Origin: Gemmatimonadota bacterium
Lineage (GTDB): Bacteria > Latescibacterota > UBA2968 > UBA8231
Assembly: GCA_028875335.1 (NCBI GenBank)
Contig: JAPPEF010000339.1
Location: 1-14,601, forward strand
Length of the DNA: 14,601 nt
Direction: 5' to 3'
Below are positions 6,155 through 13,960 of the stretch, piece after piece. Made by a program: the position numbers and the translations under genes. The notes beneath the pieces are model-generated. The model did no database searches and was not told the DNA's origin. It saw only the letters and a program-made list of their open reading frames with translations. How positions within the stretch are numbered: the first letter of the stretch is position 1; each line of letters starts with the position of its first letter.

Positions 6155-8219
6155 TTCCGCGGGCTGGGCCGCACAGGAGAGTTCCGCAACGACTGCCATG
6201 GTGAGTGGCGAAATCGTGACGTCGAGTGCTCGTCTGGACGCAGACAGTACTCAGAGCCAGCCATCGGTTGTGAGCATCACCGGCGAAGTCCAGGATCCTC
6301 GCTCGCGGGAAATCACATTTAGATACGAATCGCCATCGGCGCTGGAAAGCTCCGAGCAGCGCGTCGCGCTTGACAGCTTGAATCGCTTCGCCTTCGAGTT
6401 GCCTGTCATCCGAGGGACCTCCGTCAGTGGATACTTCGAAGGCGGGCAGCCGAGATCGGAATGGGTGCAGTGGTTAGGATCGTTCCTTTTCGATCACAGA
6501 TCCCTATCCCTCTTTGTCGAACCCGGCGACAGTCTGCACGTGGCCGTGGAGGAGGGCTTTTTCGGTCCTTCCTATTCGTTCAGTGGCTCCAACGCGGACA
6601 ATAGCCGCTTCACTTCCGAGTGGATCCCGCAATTCTACTCCTTACGCCTCGACCGCGACGCATACAAGGGTCTGGGGGTCGAGGATTTCAAGCGCCTAAT
6701 GGAACAGTGGCGACGGGATCAGTTCGAGTTCTTGGCCGAGAGGCGCGAGCAATACGCGCTGTCTTCAGGATGCATAGACTATGTGACGAACTACGTCAAC
6801 TACGAGTGGGCCATTAGGATGGTTGATTACCCGTCGCGTTACCGGTTTGCCAACGGACGCGAGAACAGAGACATCACCCCGGAGTACTACGACTTCCTGC
6901 AGGAATTTTCCCTAGTGGACGAAAAGGCCATCGGCATAGGCCAGTATCGCTGGTTTCTGGAACGCACCTTGGACCGTGACCATGACCATGACCATGATCC
7001 CAAGCTGTCTAAGATCCGTGATCTATCGGGTTTGGAGTTGTCAGAGGAGACCCAAGCGCAACTCGACTCTTTGTACGAAAAGTCCGGCCGACAGCCCGTG
7101 CTGTCGAAAATGGTCGATTTGTCGGCGTTTGGTGTTGCGGAAAGCGCTCACGCGCAACTCGACTCCCTGTACGAAAAGGACGGCCGATGGCTCAAGCTTT
7201 CCGAGCAGTACAATTTGTCGGCATTTGGCGTTGCGGAAAGCGCTCACGCGCAACTCGACTCCCTGTACGAAAAGTCCGAAAGGTCCCTCAACTTCTACTG
7301 GCTCAGTGAGGAAGAAAAGCCTAGAGCGGATACGACGGGCGGGGAGTTGGTACTCCACATACCTCGTGAAGTACGGTTGGATTCCCTAGCCAAAGAGCGA
7401 CCCAAGCTGTCGGCGAAGATTGATCTATCGGGCTTGGGGCTGTCGGAAGCCGGCCTAGCTCAGCTCGACTCAATGTACGAACATCGTCAACCACCCAAGC
7501 TATCGGCGAAGATCGATCTATCAGGGTTGGGTCTGTCGGAAGCCGCCTTGGCGCAACTCGACTCGATCTATGCCGGAAAAGGACATTGGTTTGGGTCTAG
7601 ATACAATCTGGCCAAAGAAAAACTCGAAGGGCGAGTGCTCTACTGGTTTTTAGCCGGCGAGCTGATCAATACGCTCAAGCGCGGTGGCAGTGAAGCCTTT
7701 GCGTGGGCCCAGCGCAAGTGGGAAGAGTTCCAACAGGTCAACCCGTATCCGGAATACAATGAGGCCGTCCTAGTGGCTCTGGCGGCCGCCCTGAAGCTAC
7801 AACCCGGACAACCCGCACCCGACTTCACCCTCGACGACCTCGACGGTCAACCCGTATCGCTGAGCCAGTTCAAGGGGCAGGTGGTTCTGCTCGATTTCTG
7901 GGCGAGTTGGTGCGGGCCGTGTATCGACGATCTACCCTATCTCCGCCAAGTTAAGGAAAAGACGTCTGACTGGGCGGTCGTCTTCCTCAACATATCGCTG
8001 GACGCGGATGACGCTGCTTGGCGAGAGGCGATTGACAAACACGAGATCAAAGGCGTCCACGTGCGGGCGGACGGCTGGAGCGCGGAAGTAGCCAAAACCT
8101 ACCAAGTGATGGGCATACCTTCGTATTACTTGGTGGACTCGCAAGGGCTGATCGTAGAGGATCTTGGTTTAAGAGGGAATACAGACGCGACGGTAGCGGC
8201 GATCGAGAAGAGCTTGTGA
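6084..8219 (+). CDS. Exported TlpA-like thioredoxin-fold protein with internal helical repeats
   Basis: A 711-residue protein with signal peptide MRRVLFAMLLLAAPHGVS. Residues ~40-300 resemble the N-terminal part of Bacteroidetes TlpA-family proteins: a beta-rich domain with FVEPGDSLHV and an FSGSNADNSRF element, then a helical region. A DHDHDH run occupies 299-304. Five repeats of 31-32 residues begin at 307, 339, 371, 441 and 472, each close to LS-x3-DLSxxGLxEAxxAQLDSLY; a 38-residue insert separates the third and fourth. Residues ~574-711 are a complete thioredoxin-like domain with APDFTL, the redox motif WCGPC (Cys610, Cys613) and a cis-Pro element GIP (677-679). It probably acts as a periplasmic or outer-surface thiol-disulfide oxidoreductase, and substrate is unknown. 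It follows the FG-GAP gene by 58 bp with its own ribosome binding site (GGAGG, 6073-6077). Unlike its neighbours it has no sorting tail. Confidence 0.88.
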   Translation: MRRVLFAMLLLAAPHGVSDLTWDFSAGWAAQESSATTAMVSGEIVTSSARLDADSTQSQPSVVSITGEVQDPRSREITFRYESPSALESSEQRVALDSLNRFAFELPVIRGTSVSGYFEGGQPRSEWVQWLGSFLFDHRSLSLFVEPGDSLHVAVEEGFFGPSYSFSGSNADNSRFTSEWIPQFYSLRLDRDAYKGLGVEDFKRLMEQWRRDQFEFLAERREQYALSSGCIDYVTNYVNYEWAIRMVDYPSRYRFANGRENRDITPEYYDFLQEFSLVDEKAIGIGQYRWFLERTLDRDHDHDHDPKLSKIRDLSGLELSEETQAQLDSLYEKSGRQPVLSKMVDLSAFGVAESAHAQLDSLYEKDGRWLKLSEQYNLSAFGVAESAHAQLDSLYEKSERSLNFYWLSEEEKPRADTTGGELVLHIPREVRLDSLAKERPKLSAKIDLSGLGLSEAGLAQLDSMYEHRQPPKLSAKIDLSGLGLSEAALAQLDSIYAGKGHWFGSRYNLAKEKLEGRVLYWFLAGELINTLKRGGSEAFAWAQRKWEEFQQVNPYPEYNEAVLVALAAALKLQPGQPAPDFTLDDLDGQPVSLSQFKGQVVLLDFWASWCGPCIDDLPYLRQVKEKTSDWAVVFLNISLDADDAAWREAIDKHEIKGVHVRADGWSAEVAKTYQVMGIPSYYLVDSQGLIVEDLGLRGNTDATVAAIEKSL
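6978..6995 (+). repeat. In-frame 6-bp microsatellite (GACCAT x3) encoding DHDHDH
   Basis: Three perfect GACCAT copies, followed by GATCCC, encode DHDHDHDP immediately before the first helical repeat. The alternating Asp/His run could bind a metal ion such as zinc, or be a neutral expansion. Confidence 0.85.
7002..7589 (+). repeat. Five coding repeats of 31-32 codons in the TlpA-like gene
   Basis: Units begin at 7002, 7098, 7194, 7404 and 7497. Copies 2 and 3 share a perfect 45-bp identity (7134-7178 and 7230-7274, exactly 96 bp apart). Copies 4 and 5 are also close at DNA level. This indicates two recent duplication events within an older repeat. The consensus DLSGLGLSEAxLAQLDSLYEK predicts an amphipathic helix per unit. 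I do not recognise it as TPR, Sel1 or another named repeat. Confidence 0.85.
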
Positions 8220-8263
8220 GAATCCCACTCCTAGTTGCCCTAGCGCTGACCGGCGAAAAATGA
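8216..8263 (+). other. 15-codon ORF bridging two exported genes (possible coupling element or leader relic)
   Basis: GTG at 8216-8218 overlaps the TGA stop of the TlpA-like gene (GTGA). The frame VRIPLLVALALTGEK ends at TGA 8261-8263, which overlaps the ATG of the next gene (ATGA). The peptide looks like a signal-peptide core. It may help couple translation across the 40-bp gap, where the next gene has only a weak ribosome binding site, or be a relic of a lost leader. It could equally be chance. Confidence 0.15.
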
Positions 8264-11169
8264 GCAAAACGGTTGTCTTGTTTATAGCGACGTTATTTTT
8301 GCTTATATGGGTCCCCCGCTTTGCCGAAGCCGTGGATTTTGCCGACCCCACCTTAGAAGCTGCCATTCGCGCCAAGATCGATAAGGGAGAAGGCCCGATT
8401 GCAGCCGCAGATTTGCTCTCCATTGTCGAACTCGAACTCATTAGCGGCACAATTGCAGATTTGTCTGGCATCGAAGCGCTGGAAAACTTAGAAGTGCTGG
8501 TGCTGGTGGACCATCACTTGGTGGATATTGCGCCCTTGGCCGGTCTAAAAAAGCTGCGGGCACTGGACTTGGCCAATAACCAGATCGTCGATATTGCGCC
8601 GCTTTCCTCCCTGTCGGCGCTGATCTTTTTGAGTCTTACTTCTAATAGTGTGAGTGATCTGTCGCCCCTGTCTTCGCTGGACCAGTTGCAGGTGTTGCTG
8701 TTAGACGAAAATCGCGTCGCGGACATTAGCCCGCTACTTGGTTTGTCGATGTTAGAGCAGGTTTTGCTACGGGGCAATCCCCTGAATGCGGAAGCACTTG
8801 ACGTTCACATTCCCTCGCTGATAGAGCAAGGGGTAGAAGTCCTTTATAACCTCCCCGAAGACGCGGCCGCGATTTTCGATGAGAGCGGTGTGCGCTTGCC
8901 GGTATGGCAGCCTATCGGGCCTGTCGTGGAGCCGTGGCAGCCGGGCGTTTATCGCTTGGCGATTTCGCCGCATGATTCAGAGCTTCTCTATGCCTTAGCC
9001 CAAAACGGTTTGTGGCGGTCGCAAGATGGCGGCCGACAATGGGAAAAAATGAGCCTTATGGCGAAGAGCTATGGACACGGCAGTCGCGTCGATGCGTTGC
9101 TGGTTGATCGCCTAGCGCCTTCCACGCTCTATGTCGAAGATGGCTCGATAGGCGATCCCGACATATTTAAAAGCGACGATGGCGGACTTTCTTGGCAATT
9201 GATAGCAAGCCCTAGTGCCGAACCTTGCACCGGTAGAAGCGGTCTTCCGCCGAATATTCTTTTGGCATCCGACCTGGAAAAGCCCGATCGGCTTTACTCC
9301 ATTAGCTGCGGTGCGCTCGCGCTATCGGACGATGGTGGGCAGAGCTGGTATAAACCCGAGCACAGCAACGGTGGCCTCGTCCGCGTAGAAGGGTCTTCGC
9401 CCTTCTTTTTCCAGCATCCACGCAACGAACAGGTTCTCTACGCTGGCTTTTTCCATCGACGAATCTCCGCGTTTCTGGCACGTAGCGACGATGGTGGGGA
9501 TACGTGGCGGGACCGGAACACCATCGAACTGCCTTTGACGGCGATGGCGGTCGATCCTGGGAATGAGCAGGCGCTCTTTGCCGTTAGCGCAGATACGCTC
9601 CACAACAGTCTGTACAACAGTCTGGACGGCGGCCTAAGCTGGCAGGAGGTTGCCGAGTTGCCCATTGACGCTGCTAGAGGCCTAGTCATCCATCCCCTAG
9701 ACGCTACCCGGATGATCGTTTGGGATAGGTCCACTTGGCAGTCCACCGATGCGGGACAGTCGTGGGAGCGGCTGCCAATCGATTTTGTTGCCCAGCTTGA
9801 AACCGATCCATTGCAGGCCGAAGTATTGTGGGCCGTCACCGACACTTACCTAACTCTCCACTCAACGGACTGGGGCCGGACGTGGAGTACGATAGCGCTG
9901 ATCGCCCAAACCCGAATGGCCGAATCGCTCTTGGTTACGGATGACGGAGCGCTGTGGGTGGGGTCGGGACAATGGCAAGATGGATTATTCGAACCGAGCT
10001 TGTTGATAAGCCTCGACCAAGGAGCGCGCTGGAATGAGCAGTTACGCGCCGTGGATAACCCCGGCTTGGATACCAGTTTGGGCTTTTCCTCTCCGATTGG
10101 CTTCGGCCCCATTGATCGCTTGTTGATCGACGCGAACGATCTGGACTTGGTATGGGCTCATACCCGGTACTGGTTTATGCAAAGTAGGGATGCTGGCGCA
10201 TCGTGGACTTTGCTTGCGCCTGGGCTGGAAGAACAGCGGGGGATGGGGGCATATACACAAGCTATAGATAGGCAGCCGCATATCATGCAGAAGACAGCAG
10301 GGAAGGGCGCGCATTTCTTGGTCGATCCGATGTCGCCTTCTAAAAATTTGTATCGCAGCCGCGACCAAGGCCAGACTTGGCAGTTCATTCAGGAGCGGGT
10401 CAGCGCAGCAATGGTACGCGGCACTAGCCTCTATGCGTCTGTAGGCTCCCGACTCTGGCAGAGCGACAATGAAGGCGACGACTGGCAGCAGATTGCCAAA
10501 CTACACGGGTATGCCTTAGCGGTGCATCCCCGCACGCAGGATTTTTACATGGCCAATGATCTCGGACTCTTGCGCTCCAGTGACGGAGGAGTTTCTTGGA
10601 CCACCTTGCGCGAGCGGGGGAATGAGTCGTGGCTGAGTGTTAAAATTCGCTTTGACCCTGTAAACGACGACGCGATCTACCTGATTACAGGCCGGCAATT
10701 GTTGGCAACTACGGATGGAGGAGAAACCTGGGTGTCGATCGGCCGGTCACTGGGTCCAATGCCTTGGTTTAACGAAGTCGCCATTGATCCGCACAACCCT
10801 TCTTTGCGCTATGTGGCCACCCCGCACGGGGTCTTCGTCGCCGGCAAAGAAAGCTCTACGGCCATTGTAGAAACACAATTGGTCTTGCCCAAGCATTTTT
10901 CACTGGGGCAGAACGCGCCGAATCCCTTCAATAGCAGCACGATTATCCCGTATGAAATAGCGACCGCCGCAGAGGCTGAGTTAGCTGTTTTCAATGTAGC
11001 TGGACAGCGCATCCGAACCTTTGTTTTAGGTTATCAGAGTCCCGGCGAATATCGCGTCGTCTGGGACGGGCGGGACGATGGCGGTCGCAAGCTCAGTAGT
11101 GGCGTGTACCTCTACGCGTTGAAAAGCGGCGCGGAGGCGGCGTGGCGCAAGGCGATATTGGTTAAATAA
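8260..11169 (+). CDS. Exported leucine-rich repeat plus Asp-box (BNR/sortilin-like) propeller protein with sorting tail
   Basis: A 969-residue protein. The signal peptide is MSKTVVLFIATLFLLIWVPRFAEA, with cleavage expected after AEA at residue 24. Residues ~25-197 are an internalin/SDS22-like leucine-rich module: a VDFADPTLEAAIRAKI cap, about four 22-residue repeats with the D-I-A/S-PL core, and a closing GNPLN...IPSLIEQGVEV segment as in Poribacteria LRR proteins. Residues ~254-824 contain thirteen S/T-x-D/N-x-G-x-x-W Asp-box motifs, as in sortilin/Vps10-type and photosystem-assembly-type propellers. Residues 880-969 form a sorting tail (FSLGQNAPNPFN, FNVAGQRI, WDGRD, GVYLYAL). The protein is likely surface-displayed and binding rather than enzymatic; no catalytic motif was seen. 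It lies 40 bp after the TlpA-like gene and has a poor ribosome binding site, which suggests translational coupling. Confidence 0.88.
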   Translation: MSKTVVLFIATLFLLIWVPRFAEAVDFADPTLEAAIRAKIDKGEGPIAAADLLSIVELELISGTIADLSGIEALENLEVLVLVDHHLVDIAPLAGLKKLRALDLANNQIVDIAPLSSLSALIFLSLTSNSVSDLSPLSSLDQLQVLLLDENRVADISPLLGLSMLEQVLLRGNPLNAEALDVHIPSLIEQGVEVLYNLPEDAAAIFDESGVRLPVWQPIGPVVEPWQPGVYRLAISPHDSELLYALAQNGLWRSQDGGRQWEKMSLMAKSYGHGSRVDALLVDRLAPSTLYVEDGSIGDPDIFKSDDGGLSWQLIASPSAEPCTGRSGLPPNILLASDLEKPDRLYSISCGALALSDDGGQSWYKPEHSNGGLVRVEGSSPFFFQHPRNEQVLYAGFFHRRISAFLARSDDGGDTWRDRNTIELPLTAMAVDPGNEQALFAVSADTLHNSLYNSLDGGLSWQEVAELPIDAARGLVIHPLDATRMIVWDRSTWQSTDAGQSWERLPIDFVAQLETDPLQAEVLWAVTDTYLTLHSTDWGRTWSTIALIAQTRMAESLLVTDDGALWVGSGQWQDGLFEPSLLISLDQGARWNEQLRAVDNPGLDTSLGFSSPIGFGPIDRLLIDANDLDLVWAHTRYWFMQSRDAGASWTLLAPGLEEQRGMGAYTQAIDRQPHIMQKTAGKGAHFLVDPMSPSKNLYRSRDQGQTWQFIQERVSAAMVRGTSLYASVGSRLWQSDNEGDDWQQIAKLHGYALAVHPRTQDFYMANDLGLLRSSDGGVSWTTLRERGNESWLSVKIRFDPVNDDAIYLITGRQLLATTDGGETWVSIGRSLGPMPWFNEVAIDPHNPSLRYVATPHGVFVAGKESSTAIVETQLVLPKHFSLGQNAPNPFNSSTIIPYEIATAAEAELAVFNVAGQRIRTFVLGYQSPGEYRVVWDGRDDGGRKLSSGVYLYALKSGAEAAWRKAILVK

Positions 11170-11246
11170 CTAATACCGCAAGTTGATTGACCGGAGTATA
11201 GATAGTTCCTACGCTAAAGTCCTGACTTCTTTCAGTCTAGGGGTAG

Positions 11247-11279
11247 ATGCGCACTCGCAAAATGGTCAAACTCGAATAA
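11247..11279 (+). pseudogene. Orphan 3' end of a sorting-tail gene (MRTRKMVKLE-stop)
   Basis: The bases encode MRTRKMVKLE and a stop. The last nine residues are identical to the C-terminus of the FG-GAP protein (RTRKMVKLE); at DNA level 26 of 30 bases match positions 5996-6025. The rest of a sorting tail is absent: a TAG stop (11244-11246) lies immediately upstream in frame. It looks like the scar of a deleted or recombined paralogue, left between the LRR/Asp-box gene and the sialidase-like gene. Confidence 0.75.
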
Positions 11280-11315
11280 TGCCTGCCCTATCACCCCGTT
11301 CCCCGCCGAGGTAAT

Positions 11316-12434
11316 ATGATCGATTATCCGCTCCAGACCGGCCTCGTCCAAGCAGGTGTTCCGGTCGAAGTGGGTCAGGACTCTGGCCATTTCTGGTTTC
11401 CGTCTCTGCACCAAGTCGGCGACGACGCGCTAGTTTGTGCCTGCATCCGCTCCGCTGATGTCGCCCAGGGAAAATGGCCAGCCGATCTTTTTGTGAGCCA
11501 TGACGCCGGTGGTAGCTGGCGTCCGGATCAGCGCATCGACTCGTATGGCCATACCTCCGTCCGAGATGCGTCGAGCACGTTGATGATGCCGTACGAGCAA
11601 TGGCCGCAAGCGCCGGGAGACCGGCGAAACTGCGTTGCTCCGGGCAATGTTCTGACGATGGTCGATGGTGCGCTCCCGGTCGAGCCTCGGGACGTGCGGG
11701 TCTGCGACTTTCCGCGCCCGCTTGCCGATTATCACGAAGACGTATTGCGGCTCCAGCACAATGGCAACATCCTGCGCCTCAAGGATGGGAGCTTGTTGAC
11801 GACGATGTATGGAAAATTCGACGGGGAAGAAGGTTATAATACGTTCGCCGTAGTCAGCGACAAAGGGGGTTTTGCGTGGACGTACCGCAGCACTGTCGCC
11901 GGCCCGGATGCCGCGCCCGGCGCGCCCGAAGGTCCTAACGAATCCAACACCCTGCGGCTGGACAACGGCGATCTGCTGTGCGTCTATCGCGTCGGTGGTA
12001 GGTGGGATTTCCACAAAAGCATCAGCACGGATGAAGGTCAGACGTGGTCGCCGTCGGTGCGCATGGAAGGGATGGCCTCGGTGCAGCCAAGGCTAGCTCG
12101 GTTGGGCAATGGCGCGATAGTGCTGACCGGTGGCCGCCCGGGTCTGTTCCTCTGGCTCTGCGCCGATGGACAGGGCGAAAAATGGGAGCGGGTAAATCTG
12201 GGGGAGCATCACAACCGACTAATCGAGCCGAATGCGGGTTTTTCGGACGCCTTCTGCAACGCACAGGCCGGAGAGGATCCCGCCATGAGTACGTCGTACA
12301 CCGCGCTGATGCCTTGGGGAGCCGATGGGTTGATCGTGGCCTACGACCGCTTGGCCAACGGCTGGGCTGGTGCCCCAGGGCCGAACGGGGACGTCGATCG
12401 GGTATTTAGTTTGTCAGTAACGATTTCCATCTAA
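11316..12434 (+). CDS. Sialidase-like (BNR/Asp-box) propeller protein
   Basis: A 372-residue protein without a signal peptide. It has Asp-box motifs SHDAGGSW (61-68), a degenerate SDKGGFAW (181-188) and STDEGQTW (237-244), together with FPSL near the N-terminus, as in sialidase-family proteins with a six-bladed propeller. The canonical sialidase FRIP/YRIP arginine motif is not visible near the N-terminus, so hydrolysis of sialic acid should not be assumed. It may instead act on another sugar or be a lyase-like or binding member. The ribosome binding site is GAGG (11308-11311), four bases before ATG. It is 146 bp after the previous gene, with a weak possible promoter between (TTGACC 11187-11192), and is followed by a sulfatase gene after 15 bp, so the two are very probably co-transcribed. 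Confidence 0.8.
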   Translation: MIDYPLQTGLVQAGVPVEVGQDSGHFWFPSLHQVGDDALVCACIRSADVAQGKWPADLFVSHDAGGSWRPDQRIDSYGHTSVRDASSTLMMPYEQWPQAPGDRRNCVAPGNVLTMVDGALPVEPRDVRVCDFPRPLADYHEDVLRLQHNGNILRLKDGSLLTTMYGKFDGEEGYNTFAVVSDKGGFAWTYRSTVAGPDAAPGAPEGPNESNTLRLDNGDLLCVYRVGGRWDFHKSISTDEGQTWSPSVRMEGMASVQPRLARLGNGAIVLTGGRPGLFLWLCADGQGEKWERVNLGEHHNRLIEPNAGFSDAFCNAQAGEDPAMSTSYTALMPWGADGLIVAYDRLANGWAGAPGPNGDVDRVFSLSVTISI

Positions 12435-12449
12435 AAGAAAGGACTGGCC

Positions 12450-13940
12450 ATGCCCCGGCAGAATCCCAACATCATCTATATCCTCGCTGACGACATGGGA
12501 TACGGCGATATGGGATGCAACAACTCCGGTTGCAAAATTCCCACGCCGCACCTCGACCGCCTCGCCGCCCAGGGGATGCGCTTCACCGACGCCCATGCCT
12601 CCTCCAGCGTCTGCTCACCCAGCCGCTACGCCCTGCTCACGGGGCGCTATTGCTGGCGCACTCCGCTCAAAAGCAGCGTCCTGTGGCCCTGGGATCCGCC
12701 TTTGATAGAAGCCGACCGCCCCACAGTAGCCAAGCTGCTGCGCCAGCAGGGCTACCGCACCGCCTGCATCGGCAAGTGGCACCTCGGCTGGGAATGGGCG
12801 ACCAAGGACGGCAAACCAGCCTGCGGCGACCAGCCCATTGGCCGCCTCAACCGCGAGCAGCGCCAAGCCCTAGAGCGCAATATCGACTATAGCCAACCTA
12901 TCGGCGGTGGTCCCCTATCCTGCGGCTTTGACTACTACTTTGGCGTCGATGTGCCGAATTTTCCGCCCTACACTTGGTTTGAACAGGATCGGTTAGCTGC
13001 GGCTCCGACTGAGCAAAAGCCCGAGGAGATGTTCGGCCTACCCGGGGCCATGAAGCCGGGTTGGAAACTGGAGGACATGGTCCCCGAATTCGTCCGCCGC
13101 GCCCGCACGTACATCGCCGAAGCTAACTCTGATCCCTTTTTCCTCTACCTGCCGCTGACCTCGCCGCACACGCCGATTGTTCCCAACCAACCGTTCATCG
13201 GTCGTAGCGGGGCAGGTCTGTACGGCGATTTTGTCTGCGAAGTTGATTGGGTAGTCGGGGAAATTATGGCCGCGCTCGACGAGCAGGGGCTAACCGACGA
13301 CACGCTGCTCATCTTCACCAGCGACAACGGCCCCGAGTGCAGTCCGGCCGCGGCTGGCGGCTGCTACGAGCACGTGCGCCAATTCGGCCACTACAGCATG
13401 GCCCATTTGCGTGGTGCCAAGCGCGACACTTGGGAGGGCGGCCACCGCGTGCCCTTTGTCGCCCGCTGGCCTGGGGTCACGCCGGCCGGAGCAGTCTGCG
13501 ACCAACTCGCTCTGTTGGGCGATTTTATGGCTACCTGCGCCGAGTTGACTGGAGTTCAGTTGGCCCCGGGCGCGGCCGAGGACAGCATTAGCGTATTGCC
13601 TTTGTTGCAGGGACAGGTTGACGCGCCGGTGCGCCGCTCGGCCGTGCACCACAGTTGTGCGGGCCGCTTTGCCCTGCGCCAAGACGACTGGGTCTTTATC
13701 GACGCTCCTTCCGGCGACGACAACCGCGAGCCGGACTGGTTTAAGGCAGAGCGGGGCTATAGCGACCACGATTTCCCTGGGGAATTGTTCAACCTCAAAG
13801 AGGATATCTCCGAGCGGCAGAATCTGTACGGCCAGCACCCGGATATCGTGCGGAATCTGTCGCACCGCTTGGCAGAAATCAAGGCCCAAGGTGAAGCACT
13901 GGCCGGGCCTTACGACGAGACGCTGGAGGAATCAGAGTAG
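12450..13940 (+). CDS. S1-family sulfatase (formylglycine-dependent), no signal peptide
   Basis: A 496-residue arylsulfatase-type enzyme that hydrolyses sulfate esters. The type I sulfatase signature is intact: CSPSR starting at Cys55, the residue oxidised to formylglycine, followed by TGR (64-66). Metal ligands are Asp14-Asp15 near the N-terminus and Asp292-Asn293 in FTSDNGPE. Further expected active-site residues are Lys109 and His111 (GKWHLG), His240 (SPHTP) and Lys324 before GGHRVP. Length and order are those of arylsulfatase A / N-acetylgalactosamine-6-sulfatase relatives. The first residues go straight into the catalytic fold (NIIYILADDMGYGD), and an in-frame TAA 18 bases upstream rules out a longer N-terminus. 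The enzyme is thus predicted to be cytoplasmic, unusual beside exported proteins. A maturase (FGE or anSME) must be encoded elsewhere. The ribosome binding site is AAAGGA with a 6-base spacer. Substrate unknown. Confidence 0.95.
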   Translation: MPRQNPNIIYILADDMGYGDMGCNNSGCKIPTPHLDRLAAQGMRFTDAHASSSVCSPSRYALLTGRYCWRTPLKSSVLWPWDPPLIEADRPTVAKLLRQQGYRTACIGKWHLGWEWATKDGKPACGDQPIGRLNREQRQALERNIDYSQPIGGGPLSCGFDYYFGVDVPNFPPYTWFEQDRLAAAPTEQKPEEMFGLPGAMKPGWKLEDMVPEFVRRARTYIAEANSDPFFLYLPLTSPHTPIVPNQPFIGRSGAGLYGDFVCEVDWVVGEIMAALDEQGLTDDTLLIFTSDNGPECSPAAAGGCYEHVRQFGHYSMAHLRGAKRDTWEGGHRVPFVARWPGVTPAGAVCDQLALLGDFMATCAELTGVQLAPGAAEDSISVLPLLQGQVDAPVRRSAVHHSCAGRFALRQDDWVFIDAPSGDDNREPDWFKAERGYSDHDFPGELFNLKEDISERQNLYGQHPDIVRNLSHRLAEIKAQGEALAGPYDETLEESE

Positions 13941-13960
13941 AGATCCCAAACCGGCTGATA

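Noticed and set aside
7041..7358. Minus-strand open frame opposite the TlpA repeats
   Set aside because: It is a mirror of the repeated coding sequence; the plus-strand frame carries a signal peptide and a full thioredoxin domain.
11187..11215. Sigma-70-like promoter before the sialidase-like gene (TTGACC, 17-base spacer, TACGCT)
   Set aside because: The -10 element matches only three of six bases, and promoter consensus in this lineage is unknown; noted only as a possibility.
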